DNA of 64,000 nt from Desulfotomaculum nigrificans DSM 574 (GCF_000189755.2 NZ_KI912183.1:2296257-2360256), one strand, 5' to 3'; numbered from the stretch's first letter, positions 35,452 to 44,397 are shown. Translations and numbers: made by a program. The notes: generated from the letters alone by a model not told the origin.

Positions 35452-36054
35452 ATGCTTTACTATTCCGGCCCGGTGGCCCGGTTGGTGGATGAGTTTGCCA
35501 AGCTGCCCGGTATTGGGCCTAAAACTGCCCAGCGGTTGGCCTTTCATATTTTGAACGCCCCGCCGGAAGCAGCCCAAAATTTAGCCCGGGCATTAATCGA
35601 GGTTCGGCAATCCATTAAGCGATGTTCTATCTGTTGTAACCTGACAGATGAAGATCCCTGCCATATTTGCCGTGACACTACCCGTAACCCCAAAATTTTA
35701 TGTGTGGTGGAAGAACCCCGGGATGTGGTGGCCATGGAAAAGGCTCGGGGTTACCGGGGGTTGTACCATGTACTGCATGGGGCTATTTCACCCATAGAAG
35801 GTGTGGGGCCTGATAATCTTACCATCAAAGAATTGTTAAATCGCCTGCAAACCGGTGAGGTGGAAGAGGTGATACTGGCGGCTAATTCCGATGTGGAAGG
35901 GGAAACCACCGCCCTCTACCTGGCCCGCCTGCTAAAACCATTGGGTGTGAAGGTAACCCGCATTGCCCACGGTATTCCGGTGGGCTCGGATTTGGAATAT
36001 GCCGATGCCATGACCTTAAACAAGGCCCTGGAAGGCCGCGGGGAGTTTGGTTAA
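35452..36054 (+). CDS. recR: Recombination protein RecR
   Basis: RecR works with RecF and RecO in gap repair. The 200-residue protein has the N-terminal helix-hairpin-helix ([17 protein letters not shown], about residues 17-33) and a four-Cys zinc motif ([16 protein letters not shown] near residues 57-72). A TOPRIM domain follows with [13 protein letters not shown] and the later [19 protein letters not shown]. It sits downstream of dnaX-ybaB as usual, but a palindromic repeat fills the 204-bp gap. Confidence 0.96.
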   Translation: MLYYSGPVARLVDEFAKLPGIGPKTAQRLAFHILNAPPEAAQNLARALIEVRQSIKRCSICCNLTDEDPCHICRDTTRNPKILCVVEEPRDVVAMEKARGYRGLYHVLHGAISPIEGVGPDNLTIKELLNRLQTGEVEEVILAANSDVEGETTALYLARLLKPLGVKVTRIAHGIPVGSDLEYADAMTLNKALEGRGEFG

Positions 36055-36125
36055 GCAGGGTATTAAATTTTAACAATGGCCATTAAACAGAGGCATAAAG
36101 TTTGTCCCAACCCCCTATATATTGA

Positions 36126-36284
36126 CTAGGGGGTATTTCTTTTGGGTCCAGTCGTCAGACTTAAGGGTATTTCTTTAGGGTCCGGCTTTCGCTATTCGCT
36201 CTAACGGCGAACAGCGGTACCCGGGTGGAATACCCATTAGCCCAGGCTAATAGCAGGACCCCAAAGGAATACCCGTAAGCAAAG
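36126..36284 (+). repeat. Intergenic palindrome family, copy 6 (recR-bofA)
   Basis: GGGGGTATTTCTTTTGGGTC and AAGGGTATTTCTTTAGGGTC form the left modules. The right arm has CAGGACCCCAAAGGAATACCC, with GGCTTTCGCTATTCGC and GGCTAATAGC between. Confidence 0.8.
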
Positions 36285-36294
36285 GGGGGTTATT

Positions 36295-36558
36295 ATGGAA
36301 ACCAAAACTATTATCCTCAGCCTGTTGGGACTTATTGGCCTATACTTATTTGCTACCATCTTTGCCCGGCCGCTGGTCCTCTTGGGGAAATTGGTGTTAT
36401 CACTGGCTGTTGGATGCATCCTGCTGGTACTGGTAAATGTAGTTTGTGGTGGACTGGGATTACATATTGCCATTAACCCTGTCACATTACTTACGGCAGG
36501 TATCCTGCAGGTGCCGGGGGTTGTTTTACTGGTGTTGGTTAACTATATGATTATTTAA
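36295..36558 (+). CDS. bofA: BofA family pro-sigma-K processing inhibitor-like protein
   Basis: The 87-residue protein has three hydrophobic segments and the C-terminal NPVTLLTAGILQVPGVVLL typical of BofA. In Bacillus, BofA in the outer forespore membrane holds the SpoIVFB protease inactive until a forespore signal arrives. The function is transferred from the family and from its recR-adjacent position, which matches Bacillus. AAGGGGGG lies upstream of the ATG. Confidence 0.85.
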   Translation: METKTIILSLLGLIGLYLFATIFARPLVLLGKLVLSLAVGCILLVLVNVVCGGLGLHIAINPVTLLTAGILQVPGVVLLVLVNYMII

Positions 36559-36738
36559 ATTTAAGCAAAGTAAACAGTTGCCTACTGCTATGAGCAGCCT
36601 AACCCCTAAATAGTGCTATTGAGCGAATAGCAAGATTTTTGTGATAAACGGTTTACTGCTAGTCAAGAACCTTTCGGCGAACGGTCAAAAAACGCCTCCG
36701 AACGGTTGGAATGACCTGTTAAATTGGTTAACAAATTA

Positions 36739-36767
36739 TTGACTTATTAAAATATAACTATTATACT
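36739..36767 (+). promoter_or_regulatory. Promoter upstream of the ATPase/oxidoreductase operon
   Basis: TTGACT (36739-36744), a 17-base spacer and TATACT (36762-36767). The preceding part of the 320-bp gap contains a partial GCTATTGAGCGAATAGC palindrome and no gene. Confidence 0.7.
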
Positions 36768-36776
36768 GAGATTTAG

Positions 36777-36820
36777 GAGAACGGGATATGACAAAATAAT
36801 ATCCCGGTTCTTGTTTTTTA
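36777..36820 (+). terminator. Terminator hairpin immediately after the promoter (attenuator-like)
   Basis: GAACGGGATAT and ATATCCCGGTTC pair and are followed by TTGTTTTTTA. The hairpin starts about ten bases after the -10 box, so most transcripts would stop at about 45-50 nt unless it is overcome. Confidence 0.75.
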
Positions 36821-36881
36821 TAGAGTTATTAGGAATTTTCTGAAATGGGCAAACTAAGGCAAGTAAAAAGGTGGAGGTGGG

Positions 36882-37553
36882 GTAGCCATCTCAGAGCGAA
36901 TTGTTGAAGCTTATGTTGGTGAATATGCCAGCGGGAAAAGTGAAGTGGCAGTAAACAGAGCATTGGAGTTAGCCAGGGCTCATCGACATGTTAATCTGGT
37001 GGATTTGGATATTGTGGAACCCTGCTATACCCTGCGGCCCATTAAAAAGGAACTGGAGGCAGCAGGCATTTATGTAGTGGCCTGGGAAACCAGGGAAACT
37101 ATGGGGCTGGGTGAAGCAGGGAATATTATTAAACCTGAAGCCAGATGGGCATTATACCGGGAAGGGGATGTAATCCTCGATATTGGTTATGGTATTGAAG
37201 GGGCCAAAACCTTAAATCTTTTGGAGGGGGTAGAGGAAACCCCAGAGTTGCAGGTTTTGGTGGTACTTAATGCCAAAAGGCCCATGACTTCCACTGTTGA
37301 AGAAATTATAGAATATCTTAAAGGGTTGGGACCCATTGATGGTTTAATCAACAATACCCACCTGGGGGAGGAAACAACTGCTGCTATTGTCCAGGAAGGT
37401 GCCCGGGTGGTAAGTGAGGTATCTAAAATTCTGGGAATCCCGGTGGTGGCCACCACCGCAGTCCAGGAGGTAGCCGCAGAACTAGGCCCGCAGGATTGTA
37501 TGGGTAACCCCGTACGAATTTTGCACAGGTATATGCCGCGAACTTTCTGGTAG
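36882..37553 (+). CDS. P-loop ATPase linked to 2-oxoacid oxidoreductase operon
   Basis: The protein has a Walker A motif (VGEYASGKSE) close to the N-terminus, then LVDLDIVEPCYTLRP and a VVLNAKRPMTST strand, so it is a P-loop ATPase of the MinD/SIMIBI type or similar. A GTG at 36945 would start after the P-loop, so the real start must be upstream. The open frame (back to 36867) offers no ATG, GTG or TTG. GGAGGTGGGG at 36873-36882 points to GTA 36882, ATC 36888 or ATT 36900. From 36882 it has 223 residues. It precedes the oxidoreductase genes by 76 bp. Confidence 0.65.
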   Translation, partial: VAISERIVEAYVGEYASGKSEVAVNRALELARAHRHVNLVDLDIVEPCYTLRPIKKELEAAGIYVVAWETRETMGLGEAGNIIKPEARWALYREGDVILDIGYGIEGAKTLNLLEGVEETPELQVLVVLNAKRPMTSTVEEIIEYLKGLGPIDGLINNTHLGEETTAAIVQEGARVVSEVSKILGIPVVATTAVQEVAAELGPQDCMGNPVRILHRYMPRTFW

Positions 37554-37629
37554 GATTACCAGACCACGATACATTAAAATAAATTCTGTAACCGTAGATT
37601 TTTTAATTAATGGAGGTGTGGTATCACTC

Positions 37630-38718
37630 ATGTCCGAAAAACCCATTACCGGAGAAAAACGGGCGTTCATGACTGGTAACGAGGTAGTTGCCTGGGCAGC
37701 CCTGGCAGCCAATGCCGAAATTATGTATGGCTATCCCATCACTCCTCAGAACGAGATCATGCACTACTGGACCCGCCAGGCTCCCAAGTTTGGCCGTAAA
37801 TTCCTGCAAACCGAAGACGAACTGTCCGCCGGTTTTACCACCGTAGGTGGTGTACTGGCCGGTCGCAGAGCCTTTACCGCCACTGCCGGTCCTGGTAACA
37901 CCCTGATGCAGGAACCCATGTCCATGGCCGAAGCCATGAGGCTTCCCACCGTAACCATTGTACAACAGCGGGGCGGCCCGTCTACAGCAACCGTTATTTA
38001 CTCCCAACAGGAAGTAAACCTTACTACATATGGTGGTAACGGTGAAGGTATGAGAATTGTTTATTCCCCTTCTAACCACCAGGAACTATTTGACTATGTA
38101 ATTAAAGCCTTTAACACCGCTTGGAAATATCGCTTCCCCACCTTTGTGCTGGGTGATGGATATCAGGCCAAAATGCGTGAATCCGTAACCCTTTATGATC
38201 CTGCCGAGAGAGGCATTGAAATGGTGCCTACCGAGCCTTATGTGGGTAAACCTGGCTGCCCCGGCGTAGACCGTGAACCTGGTCTTTACCGTAATACTTA
38301 TAACGTAGAGGAAGAACTCTACGAAGTACTGCAACAACATTTTGCCGATTATGAAAAAATGTCCAAGGAAGTTGTGGAATACGCTGCGGAAGGTACCGAT
38401 GATGCTGATCTGATCATCATCGGCCACGGGGTGGTATTCCGCGGCGTCAGGGAGGCTTTTAAGGAACTGAGAGCAGAGGGATTAAAGGTAGGTTATTTCC
38501 GTCCCATCACCCTCCGTCCCTTCCCTGCTGAGCAGCTCAAGGCTTTAGCCACCGGCAATAGGAAACTGTTGATTGCCGAATCTGCTCAGGGCCAATTGGC
38601 CAAACTGGTTAAAGACCACATTTACGGTTGTACTGCTGAGATCGTTCCGTTGTTTAAACCAGGTGTAGGTATTACTACCGAACAAATTGTGGCAAAAGTT
38701 AAAGAGGTGCTCAAGTAA
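37630..38718 (+). CDS. 2-oxoacid:ferredoxin oxidoreductase, alpha subunit
   Basis: This 362-residue subunit carries the pyrimidine-binding half of the TPP site (GNEVVAWAALAANAEIMYGYPITP and the later TEDELSAGFTTVGG, partly quoted). The family decarboxylates 2-oxoacids to acyl-CoA with ferredoxin reduction. Alpha-beta-gamma-delta gene order and subunit sizes fit VorBACD- or KorABCD-type enzymes, so branched-chain 2-oxoacids or 2-oxoglutarate are the likely substrates; sequence alone does not decide. GGAGGTG lies eleven bases before ATG 37630. Confidence 0.9.
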   Translation: MSEKPITGEKRAFMTGNEVVAWAALAANAEIMYGYPITPQNEIMHYWTRQAPKFGRKFLQTEDELSAGFTTVGGVLAGRRAFTATAGPGNTLMQEPMSMAEAMRLPTVTIVQQRGGPSTATVIYSQQEVNLTTYGGNGEGMRIVYSPSNHQELFDYVIKAFNTAWKYRFPTFVLGDGYQAKMRESVTLYDPAERGIEMVPTEPYVGKPGCPGVDREPGLYRNTYNVEEELYEVLQQHFADYEKMSKEVVEYAAEGTDDADLIIIGHGVVFRGVREAFKELRAEGLKVGYFRPITLRPFPAEQLKALATGNRKLLIAESAQGQLAKLVKDHIYGCTAEIVPLFKPGVGITTEQIVAKVKEVLK

Positions 38719-38748
38719 CTTTTTTGAATCAAGGAGGGAGGTTCCAAC

Positions 38749-39522
38749 ATGTCTGTGACTCCACAACCCGCCATGCCTAAATGCTGGCGTGTAGAAAGCA
38801 AACCCCATAAATTTTGTCCCGGTTGCGGCCACGGCCTGGTATTAAAGTGCCTGGGCGAAGCCATTGATGAACTGGGTATTCAGGATAGAGTTGTATTTGG
38901 CTGTGACATCGGATGTTCTCTGTTGTCCTGGGATTTCTTCAACTGTGACAGTGTACAAACCCACCACGGTCGTACCACTCCGGTTATGACTGGTATTAAG
39001 CGGGCTAACCCCGATCTCATTTGTATTGCCTACATGGGTGACGGCGGCGGCTATGCCATCGGTGTGGGCGGTATCGTAAACGCTGCTGCCCGTAATGAAA
39101 AGGTTACTGTGATCCTTGCTAACAATACATTGTATGCCATGACCGGTGGCCAGATGTCTCCTACCACCATGCCTGGCCAAAAGGTGGAAACCGCCCCCTA
39201 TGGTCGTGATCCTGAAGCAACCGGTATGCCCACCCAGGGTCCGGAAATGATTGCTGCCATCACTGGCGCTGGTGCCTATGTGGCCCGGGGAACCATGGCT
39301 AATTTAAGACAACTGAAAAGCTACATTAAAAAAGCCCTGCAAAACCAAATAGAAGGCAACGGCTTCTCCTTTGTGGAGGCTTTGTCAGCTTGCCCCACCA
39401 ACTGGCGCACCAATGCTGAAAAGACATGGGAATTTATTGAGAAAGAAATGCCTAAATACTATAAGGTCGGGGAATTGAAAAACCCCTTTGAGGCTAAAAA
39501 GGAGGCGCAGCAGAATGGCTAA
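38749..39522 (+). CDS. 2-oxoacid:ferredoxin oxidoreductase, beta subunit
   Basis: The 257-residue protein binds TPP diphosphate and a 4Fe-4S cluster. HKFCPGCGHGLVLKCLGEA contributes cluster Cys residues, IAYMGDGGGYAIGVGG with the following NNTLYAMTGGQMSPT is the Mg-TPP motif, and a further Cys occurs at CDIGCS. AAGGAGGGAGG precedes the ATG. It overlaps the gamma gene by eight bases. Confidence 0.92.
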   Translation: MSVTPQPAMPKCWRVESKPHKFCPGCGHGLVLKCLGEAIDELGIQDRVVFGCDIGCSLLSWDFFNCDSVQTHHGRTTPVMTGIKRANPDLICIAYMGDGGGYAIGVGGIVNAAARNEKVTVILANNTLYAMTGGQMSPTTMPGQKVETAPYGRDPEATGMPTQGPEMIAAITGAGAYVARGTMANLRQLKSYIKKALQNQIEGNGFSFVEALSACPTNWRTNAEKTWEFIEKEMPKYYKVGELKNPFEAKKEAQQNG

Positions 39523-40078
39523 AGCTACCAAAATCCTGCTGGCCGGCGAAGGTGGCCAGGGTGTTCAATCTGTGGCCGAGATTATCGCTGCTGCAGCTAA
39601 CGCAGAAGGTCGGGAAGCTCTCTACATCCCCAACTTTGGTGTGGAGCAGCGGGGTGGTGTGTCCATCGCCTACCTGCAAATTGCTGATGAGCCCATTGGT
39701 GCTCCCAAATTTGACAAAGCTGATATTCTTATCGCTTTAAGTGATCGTGCTGTGCGCCGTTGCAAACAATATGTAGGTTCTGAGACCGTATATGTTTACG
39801 ATGCCAGCATTGAAGGCGTTGAAAATGACTTGCCCAAGGAAGGCGAAGCCAAGAAAGTTCTGGCTATCCCAGCTCTGGAAATTTCCAAGAATGAGCTGCA
39901 TCCCCGGGTATTTAACGTAGTAATCATGGGCGCAGTTGTGGCAGCTACCAATGTGGTTCCGGTGGAGGCAGCTAAAGCTGCCATTGAAAAGAAATTGGGT
40001 TATAAATTTGAACAAAATCCCAAGCTGCGTGAACTGAACTTCAAAGCTATTGATCGTGGCATGGAACTGATGAAGTAA
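39515..40078 (+). CDS. 2-oxoacid:ferredoxin oxidoreductase, gamma subunit
   Basis: The 187-residue protein has the gamma-domain glycine motif GEGGQGVQSVAEIIAAAA at the N-terminus and NFGVEQRGGVSIAYLQI, the CoA-binding region of this subunit. ATG 39515 lies nine bases after AGGAGG, inside the end of the beta gene, so translation is coupled. Upstream in-frame starts are not supported by a ribosome site. Confidence 0.92.
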   Translation: MAKATKILLAGEGGQGVQSVAEIIAAAANAEGREALYIPNFGVEQRGGVSIAYLQIADEPIGAPKFDKADILIALSDRAVRRCKQYVGSETVYVYDASIEGVENDLPKEGEAKKVLAIPALEISKNELHPRVFNVVIMGAVVAATNVVPVEAAKAAIEKKLGYKFEQNPKLRELNFKAIDRGMELMK

Positions 40079-40091
40079 GGGGGGGAGAATC

Positions 40092-40337
40092 ATGGAATTC
40101 AAAGGCCGTACCCTGGAACTAACCAAATGTGATTGGACTCTGTTCACCGGTCTGTGCAAAGGCTGTGGATTGTGCATTCAAAAATGCCCTAAGAAATGTA
40201 TTGCCTGGTCCAAGGTGCTGGGTGTATACGGAACCCCCTCGGTAGAAGCCAATGACGAGTGCATCGCCTGCGGTATCTGCCAGATGGTTTGCCCCGATAC
40301 TGCTATCCGGGTAGATAAAAGAGCTAAAGAAGCGTAA
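40092..40337 (+). CDS. 2-oxoacid:ferredoxin oxidoreductase, delta subunit (2x[4Fe-4S])
   Basis: The 81-residue ferredoxin-like subunit has two cluster motifs, CKGCGLCIQKCPKKC and CIACGICQMVCP. It passes electrons from the TPP site to the free ferredoxin. It is the last gene of the operon, followed by a strong terminator. Confidence 0.92.
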   Translation: MEFKGRTLELTKCDWTLFTGLCKGCGLCIQKCPKKCIAWSKVLGVYGTPSVEANDECIACGICQMVCPDTAIRVDKRAKEA

Positions 40338-40344
40338 TACCATA

Positions 40345-40386
40345 AAAACCAAAAGCATTCCCGGCGGGAATGCTTTTGGTTTTTTA
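40345..40386 (+). terminator. Terminator of the oxidoreductase operon
   Basis: AAACCAAAAGCATTCCCG and CGGGAATGCTTTTGGTTT form a long perfect stem followed by TTTT. Confidence 0.95.
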
Positions 40387-40494
40387 AAACAGACACCAAA
40401 ATATCAGCAGGAGCATAAATTACATTACCAGAATTTTATATGCCGGGATTTTGGGAAACACTATAGGTGTAGCCAGGCGCAGGAGGGATTGAGA

Positions 40495-40683
40495 ATGCAA
40501 GAAACGCCAAAATGTATTTTCTGCCGAACCACTTTGCCTCACAGTAATCAAGGCATTGTCATTTTAGGGCAATACATTTGTGCCAGTTGTGAACGCAAAA
40601 TAACCAACCTGGCCTGGGATGACCCTGATTATGAGGTTTATAAAAGCGGCCTTAAAAAAATTTGGTGTTGTAAAGAGGCCTGA
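40495..40683 (+). CDS. csfB: Sigma-G inhibitor Gin
   Basis: The 62-residue protein has two CxxC pairs, CIFCRTTLP and ICASCERKI, matching the zinc-binding Gin/CsfB family that prevents premature sigma-G activity in sporulation. Position before the yaaO-tmk-holB block is the same as csfB in B. subtilis. ATG 40495 follows GGAGGGATTGAG; a TTG at 40489 is a possible alternative. Its last 46 bases overlap the convergent gene on the other strand. Confidence 0.85.
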   Translation: MQETPKCIFCRTTLPHSNQGIVILGQYICASCERKITNLAWDDPDYEVYKSGLKKIWCCKEA

Positions 40684-40907
40684 CTCTGAGCCAGGGCCTT
40701 TTTCTTTTGCTCCAGTCTTAACCGGCGATGGGCCAGTTGAATATCAGTCTTAATTTGACGCAGGGTCATTAAGTCGATCCCTGTCTCAGAAGCAATTTCC
40801 ACATCACTTTGTCCTTTTTTCCACAGTTTGATTAATTTAGCAACACTGGTGCGATATTTTTTCGACAGAGCCCTGGTATCTATTTCGGGAGCCTTGGGTT
40901 TAACCAT
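40638..40907 (-). CDS. Small helix-turn-helix protein
   Basis: The 89-residue basic protein contains a probable helix-turn-helix (KKGQSDVEIASETGIDLMTL, about residues 30-49) and a Lys/Arg/Gln-rich C-terminal helix. AAAGGAG about seven bases before its ATG supports translation. It converges on gin and shares 46 bases with it. I do not recognise a precise family; DNA binding is inferred from the motif. Confidence 0.65.
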   Translation of the reverse strand: MVKPKAPEIDTRALSKKYRTSVAKLIKLWKKGQSDVEIASETGIDLMTLRQIKTDIQLAHRRLRLEQKKKALAQSQASLQHQIFLRPLL

Positions 40908-40927
40908 TATTTACGCTCCTTTCTGCT

Positions 40928-41036
40928 TTGAGGTATTTCTCCGGGGCCGGCTGTTAGCTATTAGCCATTGGCCACTAGCTTAGTAAGTCTTTCCTTAGCT
41001 AAAAGCCAACAGCCGGACCCAGAAGAAATGCTTTTA
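40928..41036 (+). repeat. Intergenic palindrome family, copy 7
   Basis: TGAGGTATTTCTCCGGGGCC, GGCTGTTAGCTATTAGCC and the return arm TTAGCTAAAAGCCAACAGCC followed by GGACCCAGAAGAAATGC. It lies between the divergent HTH and decarboxylase genes. Confidence 0.8.
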
Positions 41037-41167
41037 AGTCTATTTTCCCCTCACCTGAAAAGCATATAAGATTAAACAAATGGAAAATAAAATAATAACT
41101 AAATTGGCAGTTAAATTTTGTCTATGTTAAAATAAAGTGTTAAGTTTTATTTGAAAGGACCATTTCG

Positions 41168-42616
41168 TTGAGACAAGAGCGTGCTCCTTTATGGGAGGCC
41201 CTGATTAAACATAGATTGAGTCAGGCGGCGCAACTTCATGTTCCGGGTCACCGGGGCGGCCAGGGTATGGCGCCGGAATTTTTGGATCTGGCTGGGACAG
41301 GCCTTTGCCAGATTGATTTAACTGAGATTCCCGGACTGGACGATTTACATCACCCGCAGGGACCCATTGCCGAAGCCCAAAAATTAGCTGCGGAACTTTA
41401 CCAGGCAGATAAAAGCTTTTTTATGGTTAATGGCACCAGTGGGGGATTAATGGCATTAATCCTGACTTGCTGTGGCCAGGGGAATAAAATTTTGGTACCT
41501 CGCAATGCCCATCGGTCGGTAATATCAGGTCTGATATTATCAGGGGCCATGCCTGTATATTACTGCCCGCCGGGTATTAAAGAATTTGCTTGCCTGGCTG
41601 GGCCGGATGCCGGACAAATAGAACAATATTTAAAGCAATTTCCAGAGACCAGGGCGGTGGTGTGCGTTCACCCCACCTATTACGGTGTGGCCGGAGACAT
41701 AGCAGCCGTGGCAGAGGTTTGTCATAACCGCGGCATACCCTTATTGGTTGACGAGGCCCACGGAGCGCATCTTAAGTTTCACCCGGATCTACCCCCTGAC
41801 GCCCTGAGTTGCGGGGCCGATGCGGTGGCCCAGAGTACTCATAAACTGGGCGGATCTCTCACCCAGTCATCGCTGTTGCACCTGAAGAGTAATTTAATCA
41901 ATGATGATCGACTGGCGGACGCCCTGCGGATGGTACAAAGCACCAGTCCATCTTATCTTTTAATGGCTTCTTTGGATGTGGCCCGCCGCCAGTTGGCCCG
42001 GCAGGGACGGGAATTGTTGGACAAAGCTGTTAGTCTGGCCCGGTGGTGCCGGCAGGAATTGGCCAGGATAAGCGGCGTCAGGGTTTTGGATCAACAATAT
42101 CTGGGGGGCAGTGGGGCTAAATATCTGGATGTCACCAGGTTGACTGTATCTCTGTTGGAGGCGGGAATTTCCGGTTACCGGGCAGCAGAACTACTGGCTC
42201 AAAAATATGGTGTGATGGTGGAGATGGCCGACTATGCCAGCATAGTAGCCATAATTTCGATTGGCACCACCAGAAAAGATGTTGAACGGCTGGTAAAGGC
42301 AGTGAAAAGTATAGTTACTGCCGAAACCGGGTCTCCTTTACCACTTCAGCCGGCATTAAACTTACCCGAACCGGTGGTTAGGTTAAGCCCCCGGGAGGCC
42401 TGGTTTAAAGAAGGCAAACCCGTCCCCCTTAAGCAGTCCCTGGGAAAAATTAGTGCCGAAACCGTGGCGGTTTACCCACCGGGTATTCCGGTGCTCTGCC
42501 CCGGAGAAGAAATAACCGGCCCCGTTTTAGAGTATTTAGCGGCAGTGCAACAAGGGGGCTTTCACATACAAGGACCGCAGGACGGCACATTGAGCAGGAT
42601 AAGAGTATTAGACTAA
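41168..42616 (+). CDS. Orn/Lys/Arg decarboxylase family protein (YaaO-like)
   Basis: The 482-residue PLP enzyme belongs to the fold I ornithine/lysine/arginine decarboxylases. HVPGHRGGQGM is near the N-terminus, FMVNGTSGGLMALIL near residue 80, VDEAHGAHLKF near residue 195 and the PLP lysine in QSTHKLGGSLTQSS. The true amino acid substrate cannot be read. Synteny with yaaO before tmk is clear. The start is TTG at 41168 with GAAAGGA upstream. A repeat element begins right at its stop codon. Confidence 0.88.
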   Translation: MRQERAPLWEALIKHRLSQAAQLHVPGHRGGQGMAPEFLDLAGTGLCQIDLTEIPGLDDLHHPQGPIAEAQKLAAELYQADKSFFMVNGTSGGLMALILTCCGQGNKILVPRNAHRSVISGLILSGAMPVYYCPPGIKEFACLAGPDAGQIEQYLKQFPETRAVVCVHPTYYGVAGDIAAVAEVCHNRGIPLLVDEAHGAHLKFHPDLPPDALSCGADAVAQSTHKLGGSLTQSSLLHLKSNLINDDRLADALRMVQSTSPSYLLMASLDVARRQLARQGRELLDKAVSLARWCRQELARISGVRVLDQQYLGGSGAKYLDVTRLTVSLLEAGISGYRAAELLAQKYGVMVEMADYASIVAIISIGTTRKDVERLVKAVKSIVTAETGSPLPLQPALNLPEPVVRLSPREAWFKEGKPVPLKQSLGKISAETVAVYPPGIPVLCPGEEITGPVLEYLAAVQQGGFHIQGPQDGTLSRIRVLD

Positions 42617-42770
42617 AGGGTATTCTTTGGGGATGGCTATTGGCTATTGGCTTTTGGCCTTTGGCTATTGGCTTTAATTCTAACAGCTAATAGCTAATAG
42701 CCAATGGCTGCCCCCTGAGGAATACCTCACAGATAACAGCGGGACCCCGGTGGAATGCCCATTAGTCAAG
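42614..42770 (+). repeat. Intergenic palindrome family, copy 8 (yaaO-tmk)
   Basis: AAAGGGTATTCTTTGGGG begins at the stop codon. Its core has GGCTATTGGCTATTGGC and the complementary GCTAATAGCTAATAGCC, then GAGGAATACC and GGGACCCCGGTGGAATGCCC. The in-frame ATG at 42750, one candidate start of tmk, is part of this repeat. Confidence 0.85.
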
Positions 42771-43397
42771 GGGGTGATTGGCATATTTATTGTTTTTGAA
42801 GGTGTGGACGGATCAGGGAAAACTACCCAGCTGAGCCTTTTAAATAAATATCTTTGTGCTAACCATATAGCCACCTATGCCACCAGGGAACCAGGCGGAA
42901 CGCCCCTTGGTGAAAAAATTAGGGAGCTATTGCTGAATCCCGACTTCATCGACATGCAAAGCCGTACTGAGGCGTTACTTTATGCGGCAGCCAGGGCCCA
43001 ATTGGTGGCTCAGGAAATTCGCCCTAGATTACAGCAGGGAACAGTGGTGTTGTGTGATCGGTATATTGATTCCAGCCTGGCCTATCAGGGTTATGGCCGG
43101 GGCATGGATATTGATTTTTTAATTAAGATTAACCAATTGGGCACCGGTGGCTTAAATCCTCAACTTGTCATTTTGCTGGATTTACCACCGGAGGAAGGAT
43201 TAATTCGTTCCAGAAAGGTGGGGCCGGCGGATCGGCTGGAAAATGAGGCCCTGGATTTTCACCGTCGGGTAAGGGCCGGTTACCTGGAGCTGGCCCGGAA
43301 GAATCCGGATCGTTATTTGGTTCTTGATGCCAGAGAGTCAATCCAGACCTTGCATCAAGAAATTTGCCGGGTGGTGGGTGGTATGGTTGGTGCTTAA
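42750..43397 (+). CDS. tmk: Thymidylate kinase
   Basis: Tmk phosphorylates dTMP. The P-loop [12 protein letters not shown], the [12 protein letters not shown] segment and the LID region are present. The start is unclear. ATG 42750 lies in a repeat element and adds residues not usual for the family, and GTG 42774 overlaps the AAGGGGGTG ribosome site. The codon best placed after that site is ATA 42783 (GGC-ATA-TTT-ATT). Length is 215 residues from the ATG or 204 from the ATA. Its 3' end overlaps holB. Confidence 0.92.
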   Translation: MECPLVKGVIGIFIVFEGVDGSGKTTQLSLLNKYLCANHIATYATREPGGTPLGEKIRELLLNPDFIDMQSRTEALLYAAARAQLVAQEIRPRLQQGTVVLCDRYIDSSLAYQGYGRGMDIDFLIKINQLGTGGLNPQLVILLDLPPEEGLIRSRKVGPADRLENEALDFHRRVRAGYLELARKNPDRYLVLDARESIQTLHQEICRVVGGMVGA

Positions 43398-44397
43398 ACT
43401 TAAAGATGTAATTGGTCACCGGGAAATAGTCCAAATTTTAAAAAATGCTGTGCAGCGGGACCGGGTGGCCCATGCCTATCTTTTTTTGGGCCCCCAGGGG
43501 GTAGGTAAACAAACAGTAGCCCGGGCCTTTGCGAGGGTGCTGCTGTGTGACCATCCGATAGACGGGGACGCCTGTGGCCACTGCCGTTCTTGCCAGCAGA
43601 TGGCTCATGATAATCATCCGGATTTGCATTTTATGGAACCTGCCGGGGCATCAATTAAAATTGAACAAATACGTGAATTACTAAGAAAAGTACAGTTTAA
43701 GCCCTATCAGGCCGAGCGGCAGGTTTTTATGCTGGAGATGGCTGAAGCCATGACCACCGAAGCAGCTAATTGCTTTTTAAAAACATTGGAAGAACCCGGC
43801 AGTCAATCAGTATTTTTATTAATCAGTCACCGGCCCTATGCCCTGTTACCCACCATTTTGTCCCGTTGCCAGCAATTGCAGTTTCGCCCCTTGAGTAACG
43901 GGGAAGTGGCGGCGGGTTTAATGCATGTTTGTGGACTGGAACCGGAAAAGGCCCGGCAACTGGCACCAATGGCCGGGGGTAGTTTAGGCCGGGCGGTGCA
44001 GTTAGCCCAGGGCTCGGACCAATGGCCAGCCCGGACTAAAATCCTGGATTTGGTGGGCCGGATACCAGAAATGGACAAAGTGCAAGCCCTGGGCATAGCC
44101 GAGGAACTGTCCGCCGACCGGGCCGCAGCAGGGGAATATCTGGATTTGCTTCTGTTGTGGTTTCGTGATATGTTGGTTTATAAGTATACCTCTGACCAAA
44201 GTATGTTGATAAATCAAGATGTAGTGGACAAGTTAGTACAGCAAGTGGAATTGTATACCCCGGATGGGTTGGTGGCCATAATTGAAGAGATAAAACAGGC
44301 CAGGGACAGGGTTTTGGCCAATGCCAATACCAGGCTGGCTTTGGAAGCTATGATGTTGAAAATATACTCCTATGGAGGATTATATAATGCCAGTTAA
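43390..44397 (+). CDS. holB: DNA polymerase III subunit delta'
   Basis: HolB is a non-hydrolysing clamp-loader subunit. From GTG 43390 the protein has 335 residues and starts [20 protein letters not shown]. It contains a modified P-loop [14 protein letters not shown] near residue 36 and the four-Cys zinc motif around [10 protein letters not shown]. The equivalent of motif B is in [20 protein letters not shown], then [13 protein letters not shown] 43387 is an equal alternative start; both lie inside the end of tmk. It overlaps ricT by eleven bases. Order tmk-holB-ricT-yabA matches Bacillus, without yaaQ and yaaR. Confidence 0.92.
   Translation: MLKLKDVIGHREIVQILKNAVQRDRVAHAYLFLGPQGVGKQTVARAFARVLLCDHPIDGDACGHCRSCQQMAHDNHPDLHFMEPAGASIKIEQIRELLRKVQFKPYQAERQVFMLEMAEAMTTEAANCFLKTLEEPGSQSVFLLISHRPYALLPTILSRCQQLQFRPLSNGEVAAGLMHVCGLEPEKARQLAPMAGGSLGRAVQLAQGSDQWPARTKILDLVGRIPEMDKVQALGIAEELSADRAAAGEYLDLLLLWFRDMLVYKYTSDQSMLINQDVVDKLVQQVELYTPDGLVAIIEEIKQARDRVLANANTRLALEAMMLKIYSYGGLYNAS

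Noticed and set aside
36945-37553. GTG at 36945 as the start of the ATPase
   Set aside because: It would remove the Walker A motif VGEYASGKSE, which directly precedes it in frame.
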